A stretch of 16,936 nt of DNA from Bacillota bacterium (lineage in GTDB: Bacteria; Bacillota; Clostridia; Clostridiales; Clostridiaceae), in NCBI GenBank assembly GCA_023440105.1, contig JAEXSY010000113.1, positions 1 to 16,936 of the forward strand, written 5' to 3'. Below, one piece after another: positions 1-6,442 of this stretch. Made by a program: the position numbers and the translations under genes. The notes beneath the pieces are model-generated. The model saw nothing but the letters and a program-made list of their open reading frames with translations, was not told the origin of the DNA and searched no databases. The stretch's first letter is position 1, and each line of letters opens with the position of its first letter.

Positions 1-1
1 A

Positions 2-460
2 ATAAGAGGGGAAATAGCTAAGAGAAATCAGATGGAGCTGGCTCAAAAGATACAAAGAGGCGGAGAAGAGCTTATTGAGGTTAATGGTACTTCTATAACC
101 TTAAACAATGAAAATCTATTGGTAACCATGCAGGGGTTAGAAGGCTATGCCTTCTCTGGAGAAGGAGAAATAGGTGTTGTATTAGATACCACAGTAACTC
201 CAGAGCTTCGTGAGGAAGGCCATGTAAGAGAAATAATCTCTAAGATTCAAAACATGAGAAAAGAAAATGGCTTTGAGGTTTCCGATAAGATTATGCTATA
301 TGCAGCAGGTAATGAGATGCTTATAGAAGTAATAAAGAAGTTCCAGGATACCATAAAGAAGGATACTCTTACAGAAGAGATAATTTTTGATGCTCCAAAG
401 GAATACACTGAAGCAAATATTAATGGTGAAAAGCTAAACCTATTTGTGGAAAGAATCTAG
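2..460 (+). CDS. ileS: Isoleucyl-tRNA synthetase, C-terminal fragment (5' end outside window)
   Basis: The reading frame is open from base 2, so this is the 3' end of a longer gene. The in-frame ATG at 32 is internal and has no ribosome site. IleS charges tRNA-Ile with isoleucine in the cytoplasm. The visible 153 residues match the C-terminal region of the long, eukaryote/archaeal-like class of bacterial IleS (DUF5915-type region): a segment with VVLDTTVTPELREEGHVREI, then IQNMRKENGFEVSDKI, then an amphipathic tail. The catalytic domain (HIGH, KMSKS) and the anticodon-binding core lie upstream and cannot be seen. The stop at 458-460 is followed directly by a terminator hairpin, so ileS ends its transcription unit here. 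The family call rests on the tail alone, but its sequence is characteristic. Confidence 0.88.
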   Translation: MRGEIAKRNQMELAQKIQRGGEELIEVNGTSITLNNENLLVTMQGLEGYAFSGEGEIGVVLDTTVTPELREEGHVREIISKIQNMRKENGFEVSDKIMLYAAGNEMLIEVIKKFQDTIKKDTLTEEIIFDAPKEYTEANINGEKLNLFVERI

Positions 461-467
461 TTTATAG

Positions 468-500
468 AGGCCTTTAAGCATTTGCTTAGGGGCCTTTAAT
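468..500 (+). terminator. Terminator after ileS
   Basis: The arms AGGCC (468-472) and GGCCT (491-495) pair around an inner TAAGCA/TGCTTA helix with a small internal mismatch. The hairpin starts 7 bases after the stop. The tail TTTAATAAAA is only moderately T-rich, so termination may be incomplete. Confidence 0.6.
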
Positions 501-580
501 AAAATAATCAGAATATGGTAATAATAGTTGTGTAGTTTTAATTAATATAATGGATATATAATTAATAATTGGTAAACTTC

Positions 581-609
581 TTTAAATTAAAGGATATTTC
601 TAGTATAAT
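581..609 (+). promoter_or_regulatory. SigA-type promoter for ccpA
   Basis: TTTAAA (581-586), a 17-base spacer and a perfect TATAAT (604-609) lie 35 bases upstream of the ccpA start. The -35 box is weak but the spacing is ideal. Confidence 0.55.
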
Positions 610-644
610 AATTAACAATAGAGTTATGATAGGAGTTGAAATGA

Positions 645-1643
645 ATGGCGGCTTCAATAAAAGATGTAGCAAAGGAAGCAGGAGTATCAATTGCAACGGT
701 TTCCAGAGTGCTGAATGATATCGATGTAGTAAATGAAGAAACTAAGAAAAAAGTTAAAGATGCAATACAAAAGCTGGGATATAGACCTAATATAGTGGCA
801 AGAAGCTTAAAGACTCAGAGAACAAAGACTATAGGAATTCTTATACCTGACATTTCCAGTCAATTTTACCCTGAAATAGTTAGGGGTGCTGAGGACGTGG
901 CTAATATTTATGATTATAACGTTATCTTATGTAACTCTGACTTAGATGTTGAAAAGGAAAAGGAATATCTCAGAGTACTTAAGGAGAAGATGGTAGATGG
1001 TGTTCTATATATGAGCTCCTCCTTAAAGACTGAGGTTACTGATGTGATAAAGGAACTAGGCTTAAAGACAGTGCTTGTAGAATCCAGTGATAAGGAAAAG
1101 TTTTTCCCTAGTGTTACAATAGATAATGTTAAGGCTGGTTATGAGTCAGCTGAATACATAATCAAAAAGGGAAATAAGGAAATTGCCTTCGTTGGAGTTA
1201 ATCCTGATGCAGGAAATGCTTGGGCAGATAGATATACAGGCTTTAAAAAAGCCATGGAGGATAATGGCTTAGAGATAAATAATGATCTTTTATTCTTTGG
1301 AGATTTGAGAACTGAAACAGGAATAAAGGGTATAAGCAGCATATTAAAAAAGGCCAGTTCTATAGATGCTGTGGTTTGCGCTTCCGATGAGATTGCCATG
1401 GGTGTTATTAATACCCTCAGAGAGCATCAGCTTTCCGTGCCACAGGATGTGGATGTTATAGGCTTTAACAATATATATGCAGCTAGTGTTTATTATCCAA
1501 ATCTAACTACCGTAGCTCAGCCTATGTATGATATGGGCTCTATCGCTATGAGAATGTTAATAAAGCTTATAAATCAAAAGACCTTAGAGCAGGGGCATTT
1601 TGTCCTTGATTATGAGATAATAGAGAGAGATTCCACAAAGTAA
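645..1643 (+). CDS. ccpA: Catabolite control protein A (LacI family)
   Basis: LacI/GalR-family DNA-binding protein of 332 residues, the usual CcpA length. With its corepressor HPr-Ser46-P it binds cre boxes and adjusts carbon catabolism. Residues 4-23 form the helix-turn-helix (IKDVAKEAGVSIATVSRVLN). The hinge helix lies near PNIVARSLKT, with TIGILIPDISSQFYPEIVRG opening the periplasmic-binding-protein-like core. The C-terminal stretch QPMYDMGSIAMRMLIKLIN closely matches the CcpA region that contacts phospho-HPr and sets CcpA apart from sugar-specific LacI repressors. AGGAG (631-635) sits 9 bases from the start. An overlapping ATG at 641 is out of frame, closer to that site, and opens a 25-codon frame ending at 718; it may compete for ribosomes. 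The gene stands alone with its own promoter. A sugar-specific LacI paralogue is possible but less likely. Confidence 0.86.
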   Translation: MAASIKDVAKEAGVSIATVSRVLNDIDVVNEETKKKVKDAIQKLGYRPNIVARSLKTQRTKTIGILIPDISSQFYPEIVRGAEDVANIYDYNVILCNSDLDVEKEKEYLRVLKEKMVDGVLYMSSSLKTEVTDVIKELGLKTVLVESSDKEKFFPSVTIDNVKAGYESAEYIIKKGNKEIAFVGVNPDAGNAWADRYTGFKKAMEDNGLEINNDLLFFGDLRTETGIKGISSILKKASSIDAVVCASDEIAMGVINTLREHQLSVPQDVDVIGFNNIYAASVYYPNLTTVAQPMYDMGSIAMRMLIKLINQKTLEQGHFVLDYEIIERDSTK

Positions 1644-1664
1644 TTAAATTCCTATGAGTTTATT

Positions 1665-1694
1665 GTGACATTTACAGTAAATCTTTGGTATAAT
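1665..1694 (+). promoter_or_regulatory. Promoter directly before a terminator hairpin
   Basis: GTGACA (1665-1670), an 18-base spacer and TATAAT (1689-1694). The predicted start near 1701 lies only about 7 bases before the terminator stem at 1708. It could drive the 1810-2157 gene through a terminated leader. Confidence 0.5.
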
Positions 1695-1707
1695 CATTAT
1701 ATACACA

Positions 1708-1760
1708 GCGTGTAGCTTAACAGCGTAATTCCGATTGTTAAGCTGCATGCTTTTGTTTTA
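1708..1760 (+). terminator. Strong terminator or attenuator in the 1643-1810 gap
   Basis: A 15-pair stem (1708-1722 with 1736-1750; mostly Watson-Crick with three G-U pairs) encloses a 13-base loop and is followed by TTTTGTTTTA (1751-1760). It may end the ccpA transcript, attenuate transcription from the promoter just upstream, or do both. Confidence 0.82.
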
Positions 1761-1809
1761 TAGAGATTAAAATAAAAAAATAAGCTAATAAGCATATTAG
1801 GAGGAAAAG

Positions 1810-2157
1810 ATGATAGGTAAAACTGTTTGGCATAAAGCCTTTGGTAGGGGAGAAATTTGTGAGATGGACAGCAGCTATATACAAATTTCCTTTGAAAAAG
1901 AAGAGGTTGATAATAAAAAGTTCGCTTATCCCGAGGCTTTTAGAAGCTTTTTAAAGTTTGAGGATTCTGAGCTGCAAAAACGAGTAGAATCTGACCTGGG
2001 AGAAACCGACCGCATAGAGAGAGAAGAAAAGCTTCTAGAGAAACAAGAATCAGAAAAAATACAGGTGGAAGAAGCTGAACTAAAAGCAAAGGCTTTGAAA
2101 GAAAAGAGAGCCGCTGCAGCTAAAAAAAGAAAAGATGCTAAGAAAAAAGAAATATAG
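1810..2157 (+). CDS. Unknown protein: SH3-like N-terminus plus charged coil
   Basis: I do not recognise a characterised function. The start has a strong AGGAGG ribosome site (1799-1804). Residues 1-50 look like a small beta-barrel module: V-W-H-x-x-F-G-x-G-x-I near residues 6-16, then alternating strands and a KFAYPEAFRSFLKF motif around 37-50. Comparable V-H-x-x-F-G-x-G modules occur at the ends of helicases and other nucleic-acid proteins, which hints at nucleic-acid or protein binding; that is inference. Residues 53-115 are almost wholly Glu, Lys, Arg and Ala with heptad-like spacing, consistent with one long charged helix or coiled coil, and the last 20 residues are very basic. There are no membrane segments and no signal peptide. 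It lies 52 bases before the metallohydrolase gene with no terminator between, so the two are probably co-transcribed. Confidence 0.75.
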   Translation: MIGKTVWHKAFGRGEICEMDSSYIQISFEKEEVDNKKFAYPEAFRSFLKFEDSELQKRVESDLGETDRIEREEKLLEKQESEKIQVEEAELKAKALKEKRAAAAKKRKDAKKKEI

Positions 2158-2209
2158 ATTTAATATTATTAAGATAAAGATTTATAGCTTATAGTAGAGG
2201 TGATATTTT

Positions 2210-2923
2210 ATGAATTATAAGCTTAAATATACTAAAAGAAAAACGATAGGCATCAGGATAAGTTCTCTTGAAGGAGTTGTGGTAACTGCTCCGATTAATT
2301 GTCCTATAAGAGAGATTGAAAAAGTTTTAAAGGAAAAAGAAGGCTGGATAATTAAGAGCCTTAAAGAGGTGGAGGTAGAACTAACCGCCGAACAATTAAT
2401 GGGCGAAGGAGGAAGTCTTCTGTATCTTGGAAGCTATTATCCCTTAAGACTCAGATATTCTTCTTTAAGGTCTTCCTTGGTTACTCTTAATGAAGGGGAA
2501 GCAGAGCTTAGATTAAGTGCCCTTCTGCAGTTTCATGAGGATGAAAGGAAGCTAGCAGTTATAAAGGAATTAAAGGCATGGTATAGAGAGAGAGCCTATG
2601 AATATCTTAAGGAAAGGCTTGACTATTATTCACTTATGGTAGGGGTAGAATATAATGCCCTTACTATAAAGGATGTGAAGAGTAGGTGGGGTAGCTGTTC
2701 TTCTAAGGGGAATATAAACTTAGATATAAAGCTTATGCTGCTACCTCCTGAACTTATAGACTACATAGTACTTCACGAGGTATGCCATTTAAAAGAAATG
2801 AATCATTCGAAGAAATACTGGAGTTTAGTAGAGAATCATATGGCCGATTATTTATTAAGAGAAAAAAGGATTAAAAGCCTTAGTCCTATTGTAAGAGTTT
2901 ATTGGAATAAGGTACGCCCCTAA
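2210..2923 (+). CDS. YgjP/DUF45-type zinc metallohydrolase
   Basis: 237-residue cytosolic protein of the YgjP-like (DUF45, M48-related) metallopeptidase family. The zinc site is clear: H189-E190-x-x-H193, with a further His at 199 in the KEMNHSKKYW segment typical of this family. Upstream of it, SRWGSCSSKGNINLD (around 162-176) is the other family signature. The N-terminal third is the mixed alpha/beta region usually seen in these proteins. Its substrate is not established. In other genomes relatives often sit beside type I restriction genes, but nothing like that is present here. GAGGTG precedes the ATG. It probably forms an operon with the 1810-2157 gene. Its stop codon (2921-2923) is buried in the following terminator stem. 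Confidence 0.85.
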   Translation: MNYKLKYTKRKTIGIRISSLEGVVVTAPINCPIREIEKVLKEKEGWIIKSLKEVEVELTAEQLMGEGGSLLYLGSYYPLRLRYSSLRSSLVTLNEGEAELRLSALLQFHEDERKLAVIKELKAWYRERAYEYLKERLDYYSLMVGVEYNALTIKDVKSRWGSCSSKGNINLDIKLMLLPPELIDYIVLHEVCHLKEMNHSKKYWSLVENHMADYLLREKRIKSLSPIVRVYWNKVRP

Positions 2924-2962
2924 ATGCAGAAATGCTTTCTGCTTTTAGGGGCATATTTTTTT
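2916..2962 (+). terminator. Terminator overlapping the end of the metallohydrolase gene
   Basis: A 17-base arm (2916-2932) pairs with 2936-2952 with one mismatch, leaving a 3-base loop, followed by ATATTTTTTTATA. The stop codon of the gene lies inside the first arm. The convergent small gene ends at 2961; the minus strand lacks a good T-run after the stem, so the site mainly serves the plus strand. Confidence 0.88.
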
Positions 2963-3146
2963 ATATTATTCCTTGAGATTTTAAAAGGTTTTCTAGCTCA
3001 TTTACCTTTTCATTTAGCTTGATAAATTTTTCTTTTAATTCGTCCCTGGAGGGCTCTTTATCTGATAGATTGCTTTCGATGTTTTCTACGGCGGCCAGTG
3101 CTTCGTCTATCTCCTGCTGGGCAAGCTTTAAAATATCTTCCTTCAT
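2961..3146 (-). CDS. Small coiled-coil protein, 61 residues
   Basis: I do not recognise this protein. The whole chain is predicted helical and strongly acidic/lysine-rich. It has heptad-like hydrophobic spacing from ILKLAQQEIDEALAAVENIESNL, a DKEPSRDELK break near the middle, and a second helix KFIKLNEKVNELENLLKSQGI. It is therefore probably a two-helix hairpin or a dimerising coiled coil in the cytoplasm. A good ribosome site on the minus strand (AAAGGAG, 8 bases before the ATG) supports this frame over the overlapping plus-strand frame 3019-3240, which has no ribosome site. It is convergent with the metallohydrolase gene. No TM segment, Cys or metal motif is present. Xse-B-like and other short coiled-coil families are alternatives I cannot exclude. 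Confidence 0.68.
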   Translation of the reverse strand: MKEDILKLAQQEIDEALAAVENIESNLSDKEPSRDELKEKFIKLNEKVNELENLLKSQGII

Positions 3147-3321
3147 AGCTAATCTCCTTTATTTTCTTAGGTTTTGTAGCTTTATTATTTCTTTATTAGC
3201 GCTCTTTAATGTTAACAGATTAAAGAATTCTATGCAATGAATTATGAACTAAAAAATAAAACCGTATATAGTAAACCCGATTTAGTTATTATTCTTAATT
3301 ATGAATTATATACTTTTAGAC

Positions 3322-3348
3322 GAATATATATTAATAATCAGATAAAAT
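3322..3348 (+). promoter_or_regulatory. Weak SigE-like promoter candidate before spmA
   Basis: GAATATA (3322-3328) matches 6 of 7 of a SigE -35 (KMATATT), and GATAAAAT (3341-3348) matches 6 of 8 of the -10 (CATACAAT). The 12-base spacer is shorter than usual. Spm genes are known to be mother-cell (SigE) expressed in Bacillus, which is the reason to look. The assignment is weak. Confidence 0.25.
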
Positions 3349-3369
3349 CAATGAGCTAGGGGGAGTTAA

Positions 3370-3945
3370 ATGATAAACTATATATGGTTTTTTATGCTGG
3401 TTTTGGGGATAGCTACAGGAATATTTAGTGGACAAGGTGAAGAAATTTCTAGAGCTGTGATAGAATCCTCGGGAAGCACAGTAGAACTGGTGCTTGGACT
3501 TACTGGATTGATGTGCCTATGGTGTGGAGTGATGAAAATTGCTGAAAAAAGTGGACTTACAGAAAAACTTGCAGTGATTATGAAGCCTATATTAAAGCTA
3601 TTATATAAAGGAACAGCTAAAAATGAAAAGGCTTTAGGTGCCATAGTTATGAATCTTACTGCAAACATGATGGGGCTTTCTAATGCAGCAACACCCTTTG
3701 GGATCAAGGCCATGGAGGAGCTTCAAAAGGATAATTTACATAAGGACAGGGCTTCTGATGATATGGCTTTATTTTTAGTGATGAACGCTGCCTGCCTTCA
3801 GCTTTTACCCAGTACAGTGGTATCCATTAGAGCTGCCTCTGGCTCACAGAATCCGGGGATAATAATCCTTCCAGCAATTATTTCCACAGCCTGCGCTGCC
3901 GTGGTTGGCATATTGATAGCCAAAATCTTAGAAAAGTATTTTTAG
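3370..3945 (+). CDS. spmA: Spore maturation protein A
   Basis: 191-residue integral membrane protein of the SpmA family (nucleoside-recognition/Gate domain), close to the Bacillus length. SpmA and SpmB are needed for full dehydration of the spore core and hence heat resistance; how they work at the molecular level is unclear. An N-terminal helix (YIWFFMLVLGIATGIF) is followed by LVLGLTGLMCLWCGVMKIAEKSGL, a loop with LMNLTANMMGLSNAATPFG-like polar residues (NLTANMMGLSNAATPFGIKAM here) characteristic of the family, then FLVMNAACLQLLPSTVVSIRA and a C-terminal helix. GGGGGAG precedes the ATG. It is followed by spmB after 8 bases, and the SpmB ribosome site overlaps the SpmA stop, so the two are translationally coupled. 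Its presence indicates a spore former. Confidence 0.93.
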   Translation: MINYIWFFMLVLGIATGIFSGQGEEISRAVIESSGSTVELVLGLTGLMCLWCGVMKIAEKSGLTEKLAVIMKPILKLLYKGTAKNEKALGAIVMNLTANMMGLSNAATPFGIKAMEELQKDNLHKDRASDDMALFLVMNAACLQLLPSTVVSIRAASGSQNPGIIILPAIISTACAAVVGILIAKILEKYF

Positions 3946-3953
3946 GTGGAGCT

Positions 3954-4475
3954 ATGATAGGATATATAATTAAGTCCATTATACCGATAATTATTGCTTT
4001 AATTATTATATATGGGATGATAAAGGGAAGAAAGGTTTATGAATGGTTCATAGAAGGAGCTAAAGAGGGGCTTAATGTATGCCTCAGGATATTTCCTTAT
4101 TTATTAGCCATGCTCCTTGCAGTGAGGATATTTAGAGCTTCTGGAGTTTTAGATTTAGTAAATTCCTTCCTTGCTCCACTAGCAAGGACTATAGGGCTCC
4201 CCTCAGAGCTTATTCCTCTGGTGGTAATAAAGCCTCTATCAGGAAGCGGGGCTTTAGGTGTATTCACAGAAATTCTTAAGGAATATGGACCTGATAGCAC
4301 CATTGGTCTTACAGCTTCTGTGATTATGGGAACCACTGAAACTATCTTTTATACTCTATCGGTATACTTTGGAGCAGTGGGGATTAAGAAGATAAGGCAT
4401 ACTCTCTGGGCAGCTTTATTAGCGGATATTACAGCGATTATTGTTGCGGTGACAATAGTAAGAGTTTTATTATAA
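3954..4475 (+). CDS. spmB: Spore maturation protein B
   Basis: 173-residue membrane protein, the partner of SpmA in the same spore maturation function. It starts with a hydrophobic helix (IIKSIIPIIIALIIIYGMI), then the Gate-domain segment EGAKEGLNVCLRIFPYLLAMLLAVRIFRASG. A polar family signature PLSGSGALGVFTEILKEYGPDS and MGTTETIFYTLSVYFGAVGIK follow, and a last TM helix closes the protein. Length and order match Bacillus SpmB (about 178 residues). The ribosome site AGGTGGAG overlaps the spmA stop. No convincing terminator was seen after the gene before the next ribosome site at about 4660. Confidence 0.93.
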   Translation: MIGYIIKSIIPIIIALIIIYGMIKGRKVYEWFIEGAKEGLNVCLRIFPYLLAMLLAVRIFRASGVLDLVNSFLAPLARTIGLPSELIPLVVIKPLSGSGALGVFTEILKEYGPDSTIGLTASVIMGTTETIFYTLSVYFGAVGIKKIRHTLWAALLADITAIIVAVTIVRVLL

Positions 4476-4611
4476 AATTAAGAAAACCTTAAGCTCTTCT
4501 TACATTTTTCTTTAAAAGTAAAGCTTATAATATAGTTATTAAAAAAATTATATTATTATAAAATATTTTATGGATAAGGGAAACTTTTATCTCTTTTATA
4601 CGTTATAAATA

Positions 4612-4640
4612 GTATAAAGAATAAACAATGAGCCATAAAA
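4612..4640 (+). promoter_or_regulatory. SigG/SigF-type promoter candidate before the 65-residue membrane protein
   Basis: GTATA (4612-4616) fits the forespore -35 consensus (GHATR) fully. After exactly 17 bases, CATAAAA (4634-4640) matches the -10 consensus CATNHTA at all but one position. A start near 4647 would give a leader of about 25 bases ending in AAGGAGG. The location beside spmAB makes spore-phase expression reasonable, but the match is short. Confidence 0.4.
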
Positions 4641-4671
4641 TTATTTGCTGCATATTTAAGGAGGGCAGACT

Positions 4672-4869
4672 ATGGAAGAGAAATATAAAAAAGTAGATGA
4701 ATTTACCATGATTTCTAAAGGGATATTATTTGGAACAGGTGCTGGACTCATAATGGGTCTTTTTCATAGAAATCCCGGACTAACCATGACCTTTGGAGCA
4801 GTTGCAGGAATAGTTGTGGCGGAAGTAATTCGAATGATAATGTATATAAAAAGTAAGAACAGAATTTAA
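4672..4869 (+). CDS. Small two-helix membrane protein, 65 residues
   Basis: I do not recognise a named family. A short charged N-terminus (MEEKYKKVDEF) precedes two hydrophobic segments, at about residues 14-31 (SKGILFGTGAGLIMGLF) and 36-57 (GLTMTFGAVAGIVVAEVIRMIMYI). They are joined by a short HRNPG turn, and the basic tail KSKNR suggests that both ends are cytoplasmic. Glycines recur at helix-packing positions (GTGAG, GAVAG), as in glycine-zipper proteins. The ribosome site AAGGAGG is strong and well spaced. A terminator ends the unit 25 bases later. It follows spmB in the same direction and may be a spore-phase gene, given the promoter candidate upstream. Function is unknown. Confidence 0.78.
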   Translation: MEEKYKKVDEFTMISKGILFGTGAGLIMGLFHRNPGLTMTFGAVAGIVVAEVIRMIMYIKSKNRI

Positions 4870-4894
4870 TATAGTGTGTTTTGTTAATATATAT

Positions 4895-4935
4895 AACCCC
4901 AGGATAAAATCTTTATCCTGGGGTTATTTTTATAT
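4895..4935. terminator. Terminator between convergent genes
   Basis: A perfect 14-pair stem (4895-4908 with 4912-4925) with a 3-base loop and ATTTTTATA on the plus strand. It lies between the 65-residue gene and the end of the minus-strand symporter, and probably works in both directions; the minus-strand tail is less T-rich. Confidence 0.92.
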
Positions 4936-6149
4936 TACTTAGTTATTGCAGCTTCTCTTTCCATTTCTACTACCGTATTAGACCTTTTGCTTTTTCCTTG
5001 AAGAGCATCTACAATGATTGCTATGGCATTGTCTCCCGATACGTTACAGGCTGTACCAAAGCTATCTTGAGTTATGTATAAGGCTATCATAAGGGCTGTC
5101 TGAGCCTCAGAAAAGCCAAGCATACTCTGTAATATTCCAAGAGCCGCCATTACCGCTCCTCCTGGTACTCCAGGGGCTGCAACCATGGTTACTCCTAGCA
5201 TTGCTATAAAGCCAATCATCTGTGGGAGAGTATAGGTCATGCCATTTATCATCATAACTGCCATTGCACAGGAGGTGAGGGTTATGGTGCTTCCTGAAAG
5301 ATGTATTGTTGCACACAAAGGAATAACAAATTCTCTGATACCTTTACTAACTCCATTTTTTTCTGCACATTTAAGGTTAACTGGAATTGTAGCAGCAGAG
5401 GACTGTGTACCTATGGCTGTAATATAACCTGGTATTTGATTCTTAAGGGAGGTAATAAGATTTTTTTTCCCTATCATACAAGCAATGGTAAACTGTGCAA
5501 CAATCATGATTAAATGCATAACAAGTACGATCAAGAATACCTTCCAGAATACAGAAAGTATTCTAGTAACTTCTCCTGCATAGGTCATATTTGCGAATAT
5601 ACCCATTATATGTATTGGAAGAAGTGGAATAATTACAGTAGAAATAGTTTTTTCCATTATTTTTTGAAATTCTACTGATATGTTGTATAGAGTTTCGCTT
5701 TTACCCTTAAGTGATGCTATTCCAAGCCCTAATAGAAATGCAAGAATTAATGCAGTCATGACACTCATCAATGGAGGCATGGACAACTCAAACAAGGAAG
5801 GTAAAAGACTGTGCTCAGGATTGTCCGCAGTTAATGATGCTGTTTGAGCAACTATTGGTTTGAAAACGGTTACTGAAATTACATAGGCAAAGATTCCTGC
5901 CACAAGGGTAGAGAAGTAGGCTAAACCGGTGGTAATACCTAAAAGCTTACCTGCACCAGCACCTAAATCAGCAATACCTGACACCACGAAGCCAAGAATT
6001 ATTAACGGAATAACAAAGCCTAAGAAGTTTCCAAAGATGTGATTAAATGTTGCCAATAAAGATACAACAAATTCTGGTGCAAAAGCACCGAAGGCAATAC
6101 CCAGAGCAATACCCCCCAGGAGCTTAGGTATAAGTCCAATCTTTTTCAT
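4935..6149 (-). CDS. DAACS-family amino-acid/dicarboxylate:cation symporter
   Basis: 404-residue sodium- or proton-coupled carrier of the DAACS (SLC1/GltPh) family in the cytoplasmic membrane. An upstream in-frame ATG at 6218 exists, but the ATG at 6149 has the AAAGGGG ribosome site and begins MKKIGLIPKLL, typical of the family. Hairpin 1 carries the serine-rich SSAATIPVNLKC. The TM7 site reads HLSGST where glutamate carriers have NMDGT. Hairpin 2 is APGVPGGAVMAALGIL, and TM8 reads QDSFGTACNVSGD. Aligned with GltPh, the aspartate that binds the amino group is kept but the arginine that binds the acidic side chain is a glycine. A neutral substrate (serine, threonine or similar) is therefore more likely than glutamate; this is inference. 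It is divergent from the threonine-degradation genes. Confidence 0.85.
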   Translation of the reverse strand: MKKIGLIPKLLGGIALGIAFGAFAPEFVVSLLATFNHIFGNFLGFVIPLIILGFVVSGIADLGAGAGKLLGITTGLAYFSTLVAGIFAYVISVTVFKPIVAQTASLTADNPEHSLLPSLFELSMPPLMSVMTALILAFLLGLGIASLKGKSETLYNISVEFQKIMEKTISTVIIPLLPIHIMGIFANMTYAGEVTRILSVFWKVFLIVLVMHLIMIVAQFTIACMIGKKNLITSLKNQIPGYITAIGTQSSAATIPVNLKCAEKNGVSKGIREFVIPLCATIHLSGSTITLTSCAMAVMMINGMTYTLPQMIGFIAMLGVTMVAAPGVPGGAVMAALGILQSMLGFSEAQTALMIALYITQDSFGTACNVSGDNAIAIIVDALQGKSKRSNTVVEMEREAAITK

Positions 6150-6189
6150 AAATACAACCCCTTTTGTTCGATTTTTTGACACATAGTAA

Positions 6190-6218
6190 ATATTATCATA
6201 GATACAAGTATATGGCAA
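6190..6218 (-). promoter_or_regulatory. SigA-type promoter for the symporter
   Basis: On the minus strand TTGCCA (6218-6213), a 17-base spacer and TAATAT (6195-6190) lie about 40 bases upstream of the start at 6149. Confidence 0.5.
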
Positions 6219-6274
6219 TTGTATTTTCGCATAATAGGATATAAATGGATGAAATAGTGAGTATAATAAAGCCT

Positions 6275-6291
6275 AATGAAATCGTTTAAAG
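6275..6291. promoter_or_regulatory. cre-like box (CcpA operator candidate)
   Basis: AATGAAATCGTTTAAAG keeps the TGAAA, the central CG and most of the A/T positions of the CcpA cre consensus, but departs from it at about three positions. It sits between the symporter and kbl, about 90 bases upstream of the kbl promoter and about 57 bases upstream of the symporter promoter. It is a weak match in an AT-rich region where chance hits are expected. Confidence 0.25.
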
Positions 6292-6364
6292 GTATAATAG
6301 AGAAAACAGCAAAATAAGGACAAATTTATCAAATTTCTTTATAGATAACAATAAATTACTCTGT

Positions 6365-6370
6365 TATAAT
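6365..6370 (+). promoter_or_regulatory. Extended -10 promoter for kbl-tdh
   Basis: TGTTATAAT (6362-6370) carries both the TG extension and a perfect -10; the bases 17 upstream (TAGATA) are a poor -35. The predicted start near 6377 gives a leader of about 65 bases. Confidence 0.55.
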
Positions 6371-6442
6371 GTATTGTAGAAACAAAATTTAAAATTTGTT
6401 TTTATATATTACCATATACTAATATAACAAGGAGGAAATTTA

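Noticed and set aside
3019..3240. A 73-codon plus-strand frame overlapping the 61-residue gene
   Set aside because: It is Ser/Phe-rich and lacks a ribosome site, whereas the minus-strand frame has AAAGGAG and a coherent coiled-coil product.
3378..3713. A 111-codon minus-strand frame inside spmA
   Set aside because: It lies fully antisense to a conserved gene and has no ribosome site or family likeness.
6262..6298. Two further TATAAT boxes at 6262 and 6293 upstream of kbl
   Set aside because: Neither has an acceptable -35 or a TG extension.
6380..6407. AT-only hairpin in the kbl leader followed by T-rich sequence, as a possible attenuator
   Set aside because: The stem has no strong G-C pairs beyond one and the region is uniformly AT-rich; it is unlikely to terminate.
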